DNA of 64,000 nucleotides from Artemia franciscana (Eukaryota > Arthropoda > Branchiopoda > Anostraca > Artemiidae). The position numbers and the translations under genes are program-made. How positions within the stretch are numbered: the first letter of the stretch is position 1; every line of letters starts with the position of its first letter. Location: NCBI RefSeq assembly GCF_032884065.1, contig NC_088867.1:24354018-24418017 (forward strand). Direction: 5' to 3'. The notes below the pieces were generated by a model that saw nothing but the letters and a program-made list of their open reading frames with translations, was not told where the DNA came from and did not search any database. Shown piece by piece: positions 1-10,172 of the stretch.

Positions 1-1134
1 AACACATGAATTTGATATTTCTTAATTTTATCTTGTCACATTTTATGTTTACAGGGTTAGCTTTAACTATACCAACTATTAGTTTGCAGTAACTATACCT
101 GCAGGTAACTATACCTGACTATTATTGCAGTTAGGAGCGATAGCCGATTTCGATGTCAATCCCTGATATATTGAAATCGATGAAATCCCATGTCTCCAAA
201 GCTCTTGTAGTCAAGGCGTCAATCCGTTGACCATCTACGCGGTTTCGGCTATACTAAAGCCAAATGCATTTTGCTGCATAAAATAAAATATGGAGGAGAA
301 AGGAGAAGAAACAAACTAAAGATGTGATTTGGGTTTCCTGGCTGTTAATAAGGATTAGTAGTATGTACAAGGAAGATTTTTAGACATCTAAGATATAGTA
401 AACAATTTTAATAGACCTATTTTTCAACTATTTCTATGAGTAAGAGAAGTGGATATAGAGTACGACTGAAAATGGATCAAAATGCCTTGTGGACTACTTT
501 TGTTCAACCACTGCTTTCTTCCTTAGACTGCTGCTGGCAATTTTGCATTCTCAGTTGTATCTGCTGAATAAATATAGTTTCTTATAACCCTAGTAAATTT
601 TATTTTGTACTAAGCTAGAAGACCGCTCAATGGGAACTAATATCTGATTCCAATGATACAAAATTTATTACGTCACTTCCGGTTGTAAGGCCATTTTGAT
701 TTGTAACCTACATTTTAGTATTTAAAATTTTTGTCGTAATTCATGTCACAGTCATTAATAAATTGATTTTTGACTGGGTAGCTCATATGTCTTCTGTAAA
801 AATAGAGTTTATGTTACTGATTAGTTACCTTGTATAGAGACTCCTTATAAATTCTTATAGTTGGGGTGTTTGTTTGATAGCATTGTTCGCTTGGTTTTAC
901 TCCGCAGACTTCAGCTACTCGAAGAGCTTAAAAATTTAAGCATCAATTGTAACTTTCAACGGAATATAAACTAGTCCTTTTTTTAATTGGTTCAGTTATT
1001 TACATTTCACCTGAATTGACGATGTGTCAAAAGTTAGCACTGAGTTAATTACACTTATTCATGAAATTTTATCCCTTTTTTTTATCTAAATTGGAAAAGA
1101 TTGTTAAAAAAAAAAGTAGAAAAATACAGTACTG
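1..1134. other. No recognisable gene or repeat
   Basis: AT-rich sequence with frequent stops in all frames. A weak inverted pair (ATAGCCGA near 138 and its complement near 245) brackets about 115 bp that could be an old mobile fragment. I see nothing else that can be supported. Confidence 0.5.
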
Positions 1135-1330
1135 AGCTTTATAGACACTACTGGCGATACCGATTTTCGTTTCATGGTTCTTAAGCCATGAAGTGCAATG
1201 GGAGGCTGGGGCAAGCCATTTTTGTACTTTCGCTCACCCTTCATGTTTACCTTCCCCAAATTTCTCCAGGTAGCCATTTTGAGCTGGGTTGACTCTGGTT
1301 GAGCCACTGACGTCACGCCAATGACCCCTT
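1135..1330 (-). repeat. SINE fragment (body only)
   Basis: This matches the body of the SINE at 37402-37724, sharing the segments around CCGTTTC, AAGTGCAATGGG, TTTACCTTCCCC and CAGGTACCCATTTAGAGCTGGGTTGACTCTGG in diverged form. The tRNA-like head and the tail are missing, so it is a truncated old copy. Strand is set by comparison with the full copy. Confidence 0.7.
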
Positions 1331-1980
1331 TGAGCATTGCTAAAAGTACATGGACCATGGACCTCTGACGCAACACATTACCACTGGCAAGAAAGACTCT
1401 GGAGGCCAGGACCCCTTCTTGAAAAATTTTCAGAGGTGCTCATCCTCCCCCCCCCTCCAAGAAAATTAAAGATATGCTCTGAAATGTTTTTAAAATTATT
1501 GTACCAGGCACTGAGGGTTGAATCCCTCCCCTTGAAAAATAAAAGTTTATTCCTAAGATATACCGACACATAGGTATGTATCAAGGAATATGTTTTGGGA
1601 GACCAAATTTGAAAAGGCACAAAACGTGGGATCTGTAAGAAAGGTATAGAACAATGTGGCAAAAGCCATAAAAACGAAGAAATTTTGGAGAAGGGAATCA
1701 GGACCCAAGCCTCTGTTTATGTGCCTTGGATGCTCTTATAATTGTATATAAACTCTCCTAAAACAATGAATAAACTATAAAATTTGTCTCGCTGAAATTC
1801 ATCTTTATTTCTTTAACCTCTTTTCAGATGATAATTAAATTTTTGTGACTTGGCGCAACGTCTAAGTCAAATACATTTTCTAGCCACTTAAATTTTCTAT
1901 TTTTCGTCCTCGACATTAAATGCTTTGATCCTTTAGACTCGGGCAATATACAACAAAATTAAAAAACAGCTTCTTCTTTA
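1331..1980. other. Intergenic, old repeat debris
   Basis: Includes a C-rich tract near 1446-1456 in a context resembling other debris at 2530-2620 ('CCTCCCCCC...GAAAA'). No credible coding region is seen. Confidence 0.45.
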
Positions 1981-2335
1981 CTAGACACGGGAAAAGGAAT
2001 GGTTTCTAAATAGTATCCTGAAAACTATCTTCCTGTATCTATCTTCCAACAAAAGGAAATTCGACCGCAAATATGCCAAAAGCTTGATTTCTTCATACAA
2101 ATACCAAACTTGAAACACACATTTCCCCAAGTATTCTTGGTCGTCTAGGGTCAAAATAAGGTAAAGAGGCAAAGAATACGGCATTGACTACATTGATAAG
2201 CACAGGGTACGTGATCAACGTGATCAGAGGTGCTGATTTCCGTTTCATAGTCCTTCAGCCACAAAGTGTAATGGGGGGCTCGGGTAAAGCCACCCTGTGC
2301 TTTCGCACATCCTTCCTATTCCTTTAGACTCTGGC
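1981..2335 (-). repeat. Repeat R5 joined to a SINE fragment, copy 1
   Basis: The segment 2040-2185 (AAGCTTGATTTCTTCAT, ACCAAACTTG, CCAAG.TTCTTGG, AGGGTCAAAA) recurs at 2410-2700, in both cases directly followed by the SINE tail/body (GTAAAGA..AATA.G.CATTG then GGTGCTGA..TCCGTTTCA). The two units therefore form a diverged tandem pair. The SINE part here is truncated after the CACCCTGTGCTTTCGCACA segment. Confidence 0.6.
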
Positions 2336-2344
2336 AACACAATT

Positions 2345-2689
2345 AAAGATAGTTCCTTCTTTTCCACCTGTATTTATTTTTCAATGAAAGCAAATCTGAC
2401 CGCAAATTCACCGAAAGCTTGATTTCTTCATGAAGGGTGTATCCAAGGGTTTCTGAGGATTTAACTCCTTCCCCATCGAAATGTTTGTCCAGCTCGTAAA
2501 CACGTAACAAACATGTACATAAACTAATTTTTGATTCTTTTTTGAGGTTTCTGTATCCCCTCCCCCCGGAAAAAACTCTCCAAACAAAATTCTGGAAAGA
2601 TCCTGGATACAGCCCTGGTCTCCATTCAAGTACCAAACTTGGAAACACACCTTTCCCAAAGTTTTCTTGGCCAGCTAGGGTCAAAACAA
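2345..2689 (-). repeat. Repeat R5, copy 2
   Basis: Second unit of the pair described at 1981-2335. Relative to copy 1 it carries about 190 bp of extra sequence (about 2432-2628) containing CTGGATACAGCCCTGG. It joins the SINE at 2690 without a gap. No protein in it looks real. Confidence 0.5.
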
Positions 2690-2983
2690 GTAAAGAATAT
2701 GCCATTGGACTTTATAGCCCCTGCTGGTGGTGCTGACATCCGTTTCACAGACCATCAGTCAGTAAGTGCAATGAGGAGGGGGGGGAGTCATCCTGTACCT
2801 TCACACACCGTTCTTGTTTACCTTCCCCATGTTTTCTCAGTGTACCCATTTAGAACTGGATCGACTCTGGCCGAACTTACCCCTGTTCCAAGCGAATTAA
2901 CATGCGACAAGAATAACGAAAACCCCAGTCTTCACCGACAAAAGATTTCAAGTCTAGCGTGCCAACCACTCGGATAGGACGGC
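2690..2983 (-). repeat. tRNA-derived SINE, full-length but diverged (Ser-like head)
   Basis: Read on the minus strand it starts at 2983 with a class II tRNA-like head. The A box TATCCGAGTGG lies at about 2966-2976, followed by ACTTGAAATC, which resembles the anticodon arm of tRNA-Ser(TGA). The body is then shared with the SINE at 37402-37724, ending near GGTGCTGACATCCGTTTC and a GTAAAGAATA tail junction. The B box is degraded (GACTGGGGTTTTCG), so Pol III activity is doubtful. The head differs from the Leu-like head of the other full copy. Confidence 0.7.
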
Positions 2984-3136
2984 TCAAAACTCATCTCCTA
3001 CAAAATACTTGTTATGAGTAATTGCCGCTGAAAGAAATTAGGATCTGTGAACAATTGTTGTGAATCCTTGTTTTAAACTAAGGTGGCATCTGGTAATTTT
3101 GTCAACGTGATCATTCATCAGATCAGAGCTGCTAAA

Positions 3137-3312
3137 AGCCTATTCACAATGAGATTTTATTAATACCTCAAATTAGCTAAGGCTAATTTGAGCCAATCAG
3201 AATTACCCATAGAATTTTTCAGCCAATCAAAAAATTCTGAAAAAAATCTGATTGGCTCAAATAGACGCTAGGAAATTATCGGCAATAGCAAAATTTCATT
3301 GCGAATTGACTC
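3137..3312. mobile_element. Foldback (MITE-like) element
   Basis: Imperfect inverted repeat of about 65-bp arms. The inner 15 bp (TTTGAGCCAATCAGA at 3187-3201 and its complement at 3247-3261) are perfect. The outer parts (TATTCACAATGAGATTTTAT against the complement of AAAATTTCATTGCGAATTGA) align with mismatches. There is no coding capacity. A target duplication is not clear. Confidence 0.55.
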
Positions 3313-3597
3313 CTCAAGCTGTAGATCTAACTTGAAATTTTTTTTGAGTGTGTTGATATTGGACGGCATGGCTTTGATCAATTGTTTGAACTGAGAGTAA
3401 TCCCTTATTTCTTGCTAGTCGCTCTTAAATATGCTGATCTCCCATTTGTTAGTCTGCAAAATATTTTTGTGATCCTAATGTTTTTTTTCTCATTTTTTCA
3501 TCAGTCATAATTTTTGTCAAAGGATTTTTTTTTTTAATGTGTTTATATATATATAAGTATGGCTGAATATTCAAATCTTCTCTGAATACAATTAAAT

Positions 3598-5305
3598 AAA
3601 AAAAAAAAACAAGTTTTTTTAACTGAAAGTAAGGAGCGACATTAAAACTTAAAACGAACAGAAATTACTTCGTATATGAAAGAGGCTGCTTCCTCATCAA
3701 CGCCCCGCTCTTTACGCTAAAGTTTGACTCTGTCTCTCAATTCTTCTTTTTAAAACAGTAAAAAACTTTAGCGTAAAGAGCGGGGCGTTGATGAGGAAGC
3801 AGCCTCTTTCATATACGAAGTAATTTCTGTTCGTTTTAAGTTGTAATGTCGCTCCTTACTTTCAGTTAAAAAAACTTGTTTTTTTTAATTTAATTTCTGA
3901 ACGTTTTTGAATCAATGCATGTTTTGATTTTGGCTCTCCGCAGAGGAATAATTAAAACGAAATTTGCATTTTTTTTTTTTTGGCTAAATGGCTTTCTCAT
4001 AATTTTGATCGAATGATTTGGAGAAAAAAAGAGCGGGGGAGGAAGCCTAGTTGCCCTCCGATTTTTAGTTAATTAAAAAGGCAACTAGAACTTTTAATTT
4101 TTTACGAATATTTTTATTAGTAAAAGATTTACGTAACTTATAAATTAGCTTACGTAAAGAACTTTTGTATTCTCATATTTTTATTACATATATGAGGGGG
4201 TTCGCTCCCTTGTCAGATCCTCGCTCTTTACACTAAAGCTTAAATTTTGTCCCAATTCATTAAGAATGACCCCAGAATCACAAAAGCCGTAGAATAAATA
4301 GTTGAAATTACTAAAAATACTTTAACGTAAAGAGCGAGGTATTAGGAGGAGGTGAGCCCCTGAAATGGGTAATAATTTCTGTTTGTTTTAAGTTTTAATG
4401 CTGTTCCTTACTTCCAGCTGAAAGAACTTTTTCATATTTATTTTTTCATTGTGTTTTTAAATAATTCTAGTAAATCCTGCGCTCCCTTCATGGAGATTTT
4501 CTTCCCCCATGACAAATTATCGATGGAAAGTTCCCTCAGCATATCCCCCTCTTCTCAACCCCTCCCCCAACCAAAAAAAATCCTCCTGAAAACGCCTGTA
4601 CACTTCCCAATAACCATTACTATATGTAAGCATTGGTCAAAGTTTGTAACTTGTTGCCCCTCCCATGGGGACTGTGGGGGAGTAAGTCGTCCCCAAAGAC
4701 ATAGTTATAAGGTTTTTCGACTACGCTGAATAAAATGGCTATCTCAGAATTTTGATCCGTTGACTTTGGTAAAATAATTAGCGTGGGAGGGGGCCAAGGT
4801 GCCCTCCAATTTTTTTGGTCACTTAAAAAGGGCACTAGAACTTTTCATTTCCGTTAGAATGAGCCCTCTTGCAACATTCTAGGACAACTGGGTCGATACG
4901 ATCACCCCTGGGAAAAAGAAAAAAAAAACAAATAAACACGCATCCGTGATCTGCCTTCTGGCAAAAAATACAAAATTCCACATTTTTGTAGATATGAGCT
5001 TGAAACTTCTACAGTAGGGTTCTCTGATACGCTGAATCTGATGGTGTGATTTTCGTTAAGATTCTATGACTTCTAGGGGGCGTTTCCCCCTATTTTCTAA
5101 AATAACGCAAATTTTCTCAGGCTCGTAACCTTTGATGGGTAAGACTAAACTTGATGAAACTTATATATTTAAAATCAGCATTAAAATGCGATTCTTTTGA
5201 TGTAGGTATTGGTATCAAAATTCCATTTTTTAGAGTTTTGGTTACTATTGAGCCGGGTCGCTCCTTACTACAGTTCGTTACCACGAACTGTTTGATTTGA
5301 TATGC
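3598..5305 (+). repeat. Composite repeat R1, copy a (most complete)
   Basis: About 1.7 kb. It begins with an A-run and ACAAGTTTTTTTAACTG, carries a long hairpin module (3600-3889), a second half-hairpin module (about 4195-4440), then a CCCC-rich middle, then TGACATTCTAGGACCA-like and CTACAGTAGGGTTCTCTG segments. It ends in GAGCCGGGTCGCTCCTTACTA and a terminal hairpin at 5271-5290 (CAGTTCGT TACC ACGAACTG). The same order recurs in copies at 32429, 34103 and 58295 and, reversed, at 25944-27492. No long reading frame exists, so it is a non-autonomous mobile repeat of unknown class. Confidence 0.75.
3600..3889. repeat. Near-perfect long inverted repeat inside R1
   Basis: The left arm (about 3600-3726) and right arm (about 3764-3889) are complementary with very few mismatches over about 125 bp, separated by a loop of about 37 bp. 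The arms contain GTAAGGAGCGACATT, TTAAAACGAACAGAAATTA and CCCCGCTCTTTACGCTAAAG. Transcription would give a long double-stranded RNA hairpin. Confidence 0.85.
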
Positions 5306-5374
5306 TTAATTCTCAAATAATGTCATATTTTGTAATTTATGCAAAGTCTGTTTCCATGATTTTATTTCCTTTCA

Positions 5375-5700
5375 GGGGAAACATTTGCCATGGAGCAAGG
5401 AGGAGGGCGCAACTATCCCCCCCATACACCAGTTTGCCTCCTTAGACCCCAGTTTGCCCACCCTAGCAAGAATTTAGTTTCTCAAAAATCTAGTCAAAAC
5501 TAAGACAGCCCCGGAATAATTCAAGCATTTACAGAAACGGATCAGTTTTCTTTAGCATATCTTTATCTCTTTTGTTACTATATAGCTCATTCTTCAGTTT
5601 TCACTGTCATTTTCAATTGATTTGGGAAAATGTGGCTCCAATTTTAACCACCCCCCCACCCCACCCAGGATTTTGATGAAATTACGCCACCTGGTTTTAT
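5375..5700. repeat. Dispersed repeat R7, copy 1
   Basis: Matches 24845-25130 in the same orientation: both carry GACCCCAGTTT.CCC, A.AATTTAGTTTCT, TTTTCTTTAG.ATATCTTTA, CAGTTTTCACTG and TTTGGGAAAAT, then a C-rich end. Non-coding, element class unknown. Confidence 0.6.
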
Positions 5701-5826
5701 ATGTGTCAAGCTTTGTCTTTTGGGCTTAAATTATATTGTGTTCCTTTTGAGTTCCATAGTTCCTTTAGCTGCGAAGCATGAATAGAGATATATTTAAGCT
5801 TAATTTAATATATTAATGCTTAATTT

Positions 5827-5970
5827 GCTTAATTTGAAGATACTATTTCTGCTTAATTTGAAGATACTATTTCTGCTTAATTTGAAGATACTATTTCTGC
5901 TTAATTTGAAGATACTATTTCTGCTTAATTTGAAGATATACCTTTCTGCTTAATTTGAAGATACTATTGA
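5827..5970. repeat. 24-bp tandem repeat, about 6 copies
   Basis: The unit GCTTAATTTGAAGATACTAT plus TTCT recurs head to tail. The first copies are almost identical and the last two are altered. A simple minisatellite. Confidence 0.9.
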
Positions 5971-5974
5971 AAAT

Positions 5975-7250
5975 TTCTTTTTATCGTGGGTGATTCCACG
6001 CAATTTGATTTTTTCGTAATCTCATCAGGGCCACATGTTACTTTCAAAGATACGTAAATAAGCTGTAATTTGGGTAACGAGTGTTATTATTTAATTACGT
6101 TTCCCTCTTCAAAATTCTCTAAACACATACAAAGAAAACTATACAAAGAAGTTTATAACAAGGAATGCCACATACCTCATTATGTGTTACTTCAATTTCG
6201 CTAGAAGTAATTTTCATATAAGAGACTTTGCTTAATAGGCTTTAATCGACAGAGACAGGACCCATTCCTATTTGTAAATCCTGTGTGAAACGCCGAGGTC
6301 ATATCATTTACCACAATTTTGTTTTTTCATGTCTTAATATCCGTCATAAGTTAACTACCAGCAAGCAGTCATTAGTAAATATTATAAGAGTTAAAGGTTA
6401 AGAAAAAATAGTTCATGGCTGTTAGTTTAGTCAATTATAAAATTTTTAGCAACATAATACCAAGAACTCAAGATAGTCAGGAAGGTAGTATTTATTGATT
6501 TATCGGTTGAAATTCCAGTTCAAGTATGTCATTGACAGGGGCAAATTTTAGATTCAAGGCTATTTATTTAGGCATTACAAAAATGTCTTCTTTTTTTATT
6601 TAAAAAAAAATGACCCTGAACACGAAAGAAGAATTATAATCATAATTCCTTAGAAATTAAAGCTCACTTTCTTTCGTAATTTAGCTATAACCTACTATTT
6701 AACAATTTTATTGAATTTATAATCGAACTAAAGGGGTTGGTAAAAACGAAACCCCTTAATATCGCTTTATTAATCCTCGAGTAATTTATTAGAAAGTTAG
6801 TTTTTTGACCATCAAACTTCCCCAGTCTTTATAAAAATGATGTGATATTCCCAGTGGAGTTAAAGCTAAATAAATAAATTTCAGGAAACTGAAGTCATTG
6901 GAGCATAATTAAAACTATTAGGTTCAATATAGTCTAAACTGACTAAAGAAAAGCCTGTTGGACGACTGCCATAAAAGAGAAAAAAAAGACTGTTGTACAA
7001 ACAGTTTGGGGGGAGAGAAAAAGATTTTACTCTCTTGCCCCAGACAAAAAATTTTAAGTTCGATCACCCCCTTCCCCTTTTCCCCATCGAAGCACACAAT
7101 AAAATATTCTTGGAAGTTCCAACATGATCCTCCTGTCGTGAGACAAAACAGACTAGAATATATTTCCAAAACTATGTACAAAATTGTCATCTCTTAATAA
7201 AATTAATATTAAAACTTCTTCCACAAATGCAGTTTTTCCAAGAAAAGTAA
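5975..7250. other. Non-coding, nothing identified
   Basis: AT-rich with only short chance reading frames. A small hairpin, AAGGGGTT..AACCCCTT, lies near 6730-6758. Confidence 0.45.
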
Positions 7251-7254
7251 AGAG

Positions 7255-7560
7255 CTATAATAAATTGCAGACGACCAGAAATGAAGTCAAATAATAATTC
7301 AAGCTTAAAACGAATATAAAATACTATCAATAAATAAAGAAGACCCAAAACGATCAGATATTACAATGAATGGTCAAGTCGAACTTAAAACGACAGAGAT
7401 TACCACGAAAAAGAGATGGGTCAATGCCCCCAAAGCTTTCTAGAGACCCGAGCATCATTTTCGCTTTACGAAAAACAATTTTTATTTTGAACAGTGTGTT
7501 TTTATTTGTCATGACATCAACAAAAATTGAAAGGAAATCATCATAATTTACTAAAAAGAT
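7255..7560. repeat. Dispersed repeat R2, copy 1 (R1-related)
   Basis: Shares a diverged block with 12285-12600: GAAT..TCAAGT..AACTTAAAA, GA.ATTACCACG..AA.AG, GACC.GAGC.TCATTT.CG and TTTGA.CAGT. The TTAAAACGAACAGAAATTA-like stretches suggest it is an old relative of R1. Confidence 0.5.
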
Positions 7561-7979
7561 TACTAAAATGACAGTTTAATATATAATGATATTCATTCCT
7601 GGAAGTCTCGGTAACTTTGGTTTTACTAAAGTTGTAAAAGAGAAACACTTAAATATATGTTGGACTTAGTAAAGCGTAAATTATTTCCATATGAAGTGAT
7701 ATTGGAGAAAAAAATTAATAAAAAGTTGAAGCCATTTAGTTCTTCTCTCGGGCAGCACTATTGCGCTGCTTAATTTTCCAGGGTTCTAGTGTTAGAAAAA
7801 GAGGTTTTTTCTTTGTTTTTTCTGAAAATGTCGTATTTTTCTGAGACAATGGTACAAGTTGCCTTTTCCAATGTTTTCTGTATTCCAGGGGAGCTGGAGC
7901 CCTTGCTTTCCCTTGCGCAGACCCTTGATGACTAGTTAGCAAGGCTGACACTATTCAGTATTGAGCCGTGTCCTTTCTA

Positions 7980-8290
7980 ATGCTTACGATGATACGGTCA
8001 CCCCTGAAAAAAAAAACTCGCAAACATGATCTTCTGGAAAAAATACACGATTTTCATATTTTTACAGATAGGAACTTGAAACCTCTACAGTAGGGTTCTC
8101 TGATCCATTGAATCTAAAAATGTGATTTTCATTAACATTTTTTGACGTTTAAAGGTGTGTTTTTCCCCTTTGAAAAAATCAGGCAAATGTTCTAAGGCTC
8201 TTAGTTTTCGATGGGTTTACACTATACTTAATGAATCTTATATATTTGGAATCAGTTTAATACACAAATTCTTTTGAAAAGTTTTCCTCA
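7980..8290 (+). repeat. R1 fragment (3' half)
   Basis: Contains ATACG.TCACCCCTG, CTTGAAACCTCTACAGTAGG, GATTTTC.TTAA and TTTTCGATGGGTTTACACTA, in the same order as the 3' part of R1 copy a. It lies just upstream of the host-gene promoter. The terminal hairpin is missing. Confidence 0.7.
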
Positions 8291-8667
8291 AATTTTCAAG
8301 GCGGAGATTCAAAAAGTATTATAACAACACGTGGCGGCTTTGACAAGCAGCTTAGATTTGAATCTGAATCTGTTTTCAATGGATTCTGCTCTTTTTTGGA
8401 CAATTGAAGATTTCACATTTATTTTCATCGTTTAATGTGTCAGAAAGTGTCAGAGAAGTAAGATCCCATTACGGAATCATTACACCCATTTTCTTTCAAT
8501 CCAATTCATTCAAAATTCCATTTAAGCAGGAGAAAAGTCGTTATATCAACAACAATTGGTTAGAAAAAGTTCACTTTTTGGGATTGTCAGTCGCTCGTTT
8601 TTTAATTTGTTTTTGACATTTGATTTTTCGATCTACCCGCTATGAAAAGAGAGAGAGTGAAAGAGCA

Positions 8668-8700
8668 TATAATTGCAGATTGCTTATACCCGCTCAGTTT
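8668..8700 (+). promoter_or_regulatory. Possible core promoter (TATA plus initiator)
   Basis: TATAATT at 8668-8674 is followed by an arthropod-type initiator, TCAGTTT, at 8694-8700. The presumed start A at 8696 is 28 bp from the first T of the TATA element. This predicts a 5' leader of about 50 nt before the ATG at 8747. The GC-richer CCCGCTCAGTTTGCGCGG setting contrasts with the AT-rich surroundings. This is inference from consensus spacing. Confidence 0.4.
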
Positions 8701-8746
8701 GCGCGGTTTATGATTAGACATCAGTAAAGTTAGTATTTAGTTAAAA

Positions 8747-9610
8747 ATGAATACTGCTCGGCGAATGGATCGGTACTTAGAACCAACGTCTCGGAATCAA
8801 AGTGTTCTTTTTGCTTCCGTTCATGGATCGTTTGTTCCTCCTCCACCAAGGATGACAGGTCACGTTGTATCGACTAGCTGGACTCATAGAAGAGGAGGTG
8901 CTAAAATAGTTGAGTACGGTGAGAAACTGAAAACAATTTCTGAATATCGAAAACCAGTTCAAAAATTAACCTGGAAAGTCAGTGCACCTCCCGTGCTCAA
9001 GACATACAATGAGAGTGATGCTACTATAAATTCAATGACAATTACAGATTTGACTCCTAAGACAGCGATGAACAAACTTCTAGTATTCCTGGAAAATAGA
9101 TTATTTAGAGAAGCTACTAACTTTATTAACCGTTTAAACCATGACACATTTAAATTAATCTTGAGTGAACTGCCAGTAGATGAATTTGTGAGAAACATGC
9201 CTCAGAGTTTGCCGCTTTTAGAAGCTCTATATGCTAAAGTGTTCCTTTCTGACGGGCTCAACTTTTCAGTGAGAACCTTAAGACCAGAAGAAGTTGTCAT
9301 GCAGATGACCAAATATTTTGCAAAAAGTTATGAGAACGAAAAAGCAATTGGAGACCCATCGTTTGTTGGGAGCTGTAAAAAGCTATTGAAAGTAATTTTA
9401 TTATCGGATTCTAAGGTAAGAAAAAGTGTCTACCAAAAGAAAAAAATGTTAAACAAAACGATTGAAGGACTGGGTCATCACGGACTTGTTGGAACTTCAG
9501 ATGAGTCTTTGACAAACTTGCATGATGCTTTGAAAAAGGAATTTGAGAAGGTTGTGCATTCCTACAAAGAAGCTATACATAAATTGGATGATCTGGCTCT
9601 ATCTTCAAAA
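8747..9610 (+). CDS. Host gene, first coding exon (unrecognised helical protein)
   Basis: 288 codons starting at ATG with A at -3; an in-frame stop (TAG) lies three codons upstream, so this is the first possible start on this exon. It ends at AAA|GTAAGT, a strong donor in phase 0. The protein has a basic N-terminus, a proline run (VPPPPRM, residues 30-36), a helix-rich leucine-patterned region at about 103-200, a Lys-rich stretch (about 213-243), GLGHHGLVGTSDESL (about 244-258) and a charged helix likely to form a coiled coil (260-288). I see no signal peptide or membrane segment, so it is probably cytoplasmic or nuclear. Codon use is balanced and the frame is free of low-complexity bias, unlike all other open frames here. 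I do not recognise the family. Reading on past the donor adds only 12 codons before a stop. Confidence 0.85.
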
Positions 9611-9736
9611 GTAAGTCTATTCCAAAGTGTTAATTTTTATATTGGGTAAAATTCTAGTTAATTGACTTCTTGCTATCTCAGAAAGGGTTTAGGTTAGGAA
9701 AATGAAACTTTCAGGGATGAATCTACAGACTAAAGT

Positions 9737-10172
9737 ATGTCCCGGGAAGGTATTTTGAAGCAACTACCTCCACTCCTTCTCCCTCTAGAAGGTCCTGACC
9801 TTTGATGACCTTTAAAAATATGTGTGTTATAAAAGTGAAACCTTGCAAAATAGATCTTCTGCTTAAATGATGTACAACAAAATAGTTTTCAGCTTCATAA
9901 CTTTGCTCAATTCTATTTTATAAGTTTTTAAAGATATGCAAATAAATTTCCTAAATTTTGAAAAAAAAAACATTGATATGGCTCAAAATTCTACTCAAAT
10001 AACAGGAATTGCATTTTCAGAACTAAAGGCAGAGAAAAAGCAACTAATAACTGAAAATTAAGGTAAAATGCTGTTTTGTCAAAATTTCAATTGGTATAGA
10101 CCTGCAATGTAGGCAAATTTCAAGACCCCCTAGAGGGAGAAGGAGTGGAGGTGGGTACTTTAAAATACATTC
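9737..10172. mobile_element. Inverted-repeat element in intron 1
   Basis: About 60-bp arms. The left (about 9737-9795, GTCCCGGGAAGGTATTTTGAAG then CCTCCACTCCTTCTCCCTCTAG) pairs with the complement of about 10114-10172 (CTAGAGGGAGAAGGAGTGGAGG, AATACATTCCCGGAAC). The interior of about 320 bp is AT-rich and non-coding. Likely a MITE-like element; its exact ends are uncertain. Confidence 0.6.

Noticed and set aside
139-253. Small element or tRNA-like sequence with ATAGCCGA ends
   Set aside because: Terminal matches are only 8 bp and the supposed B box does not fit.
8404-8616. 70-codon frame just upstream of the promoter
   Set aside because: No recognisable features, no continuation into the gene, and it ends before the predicted promoter; likely chance.
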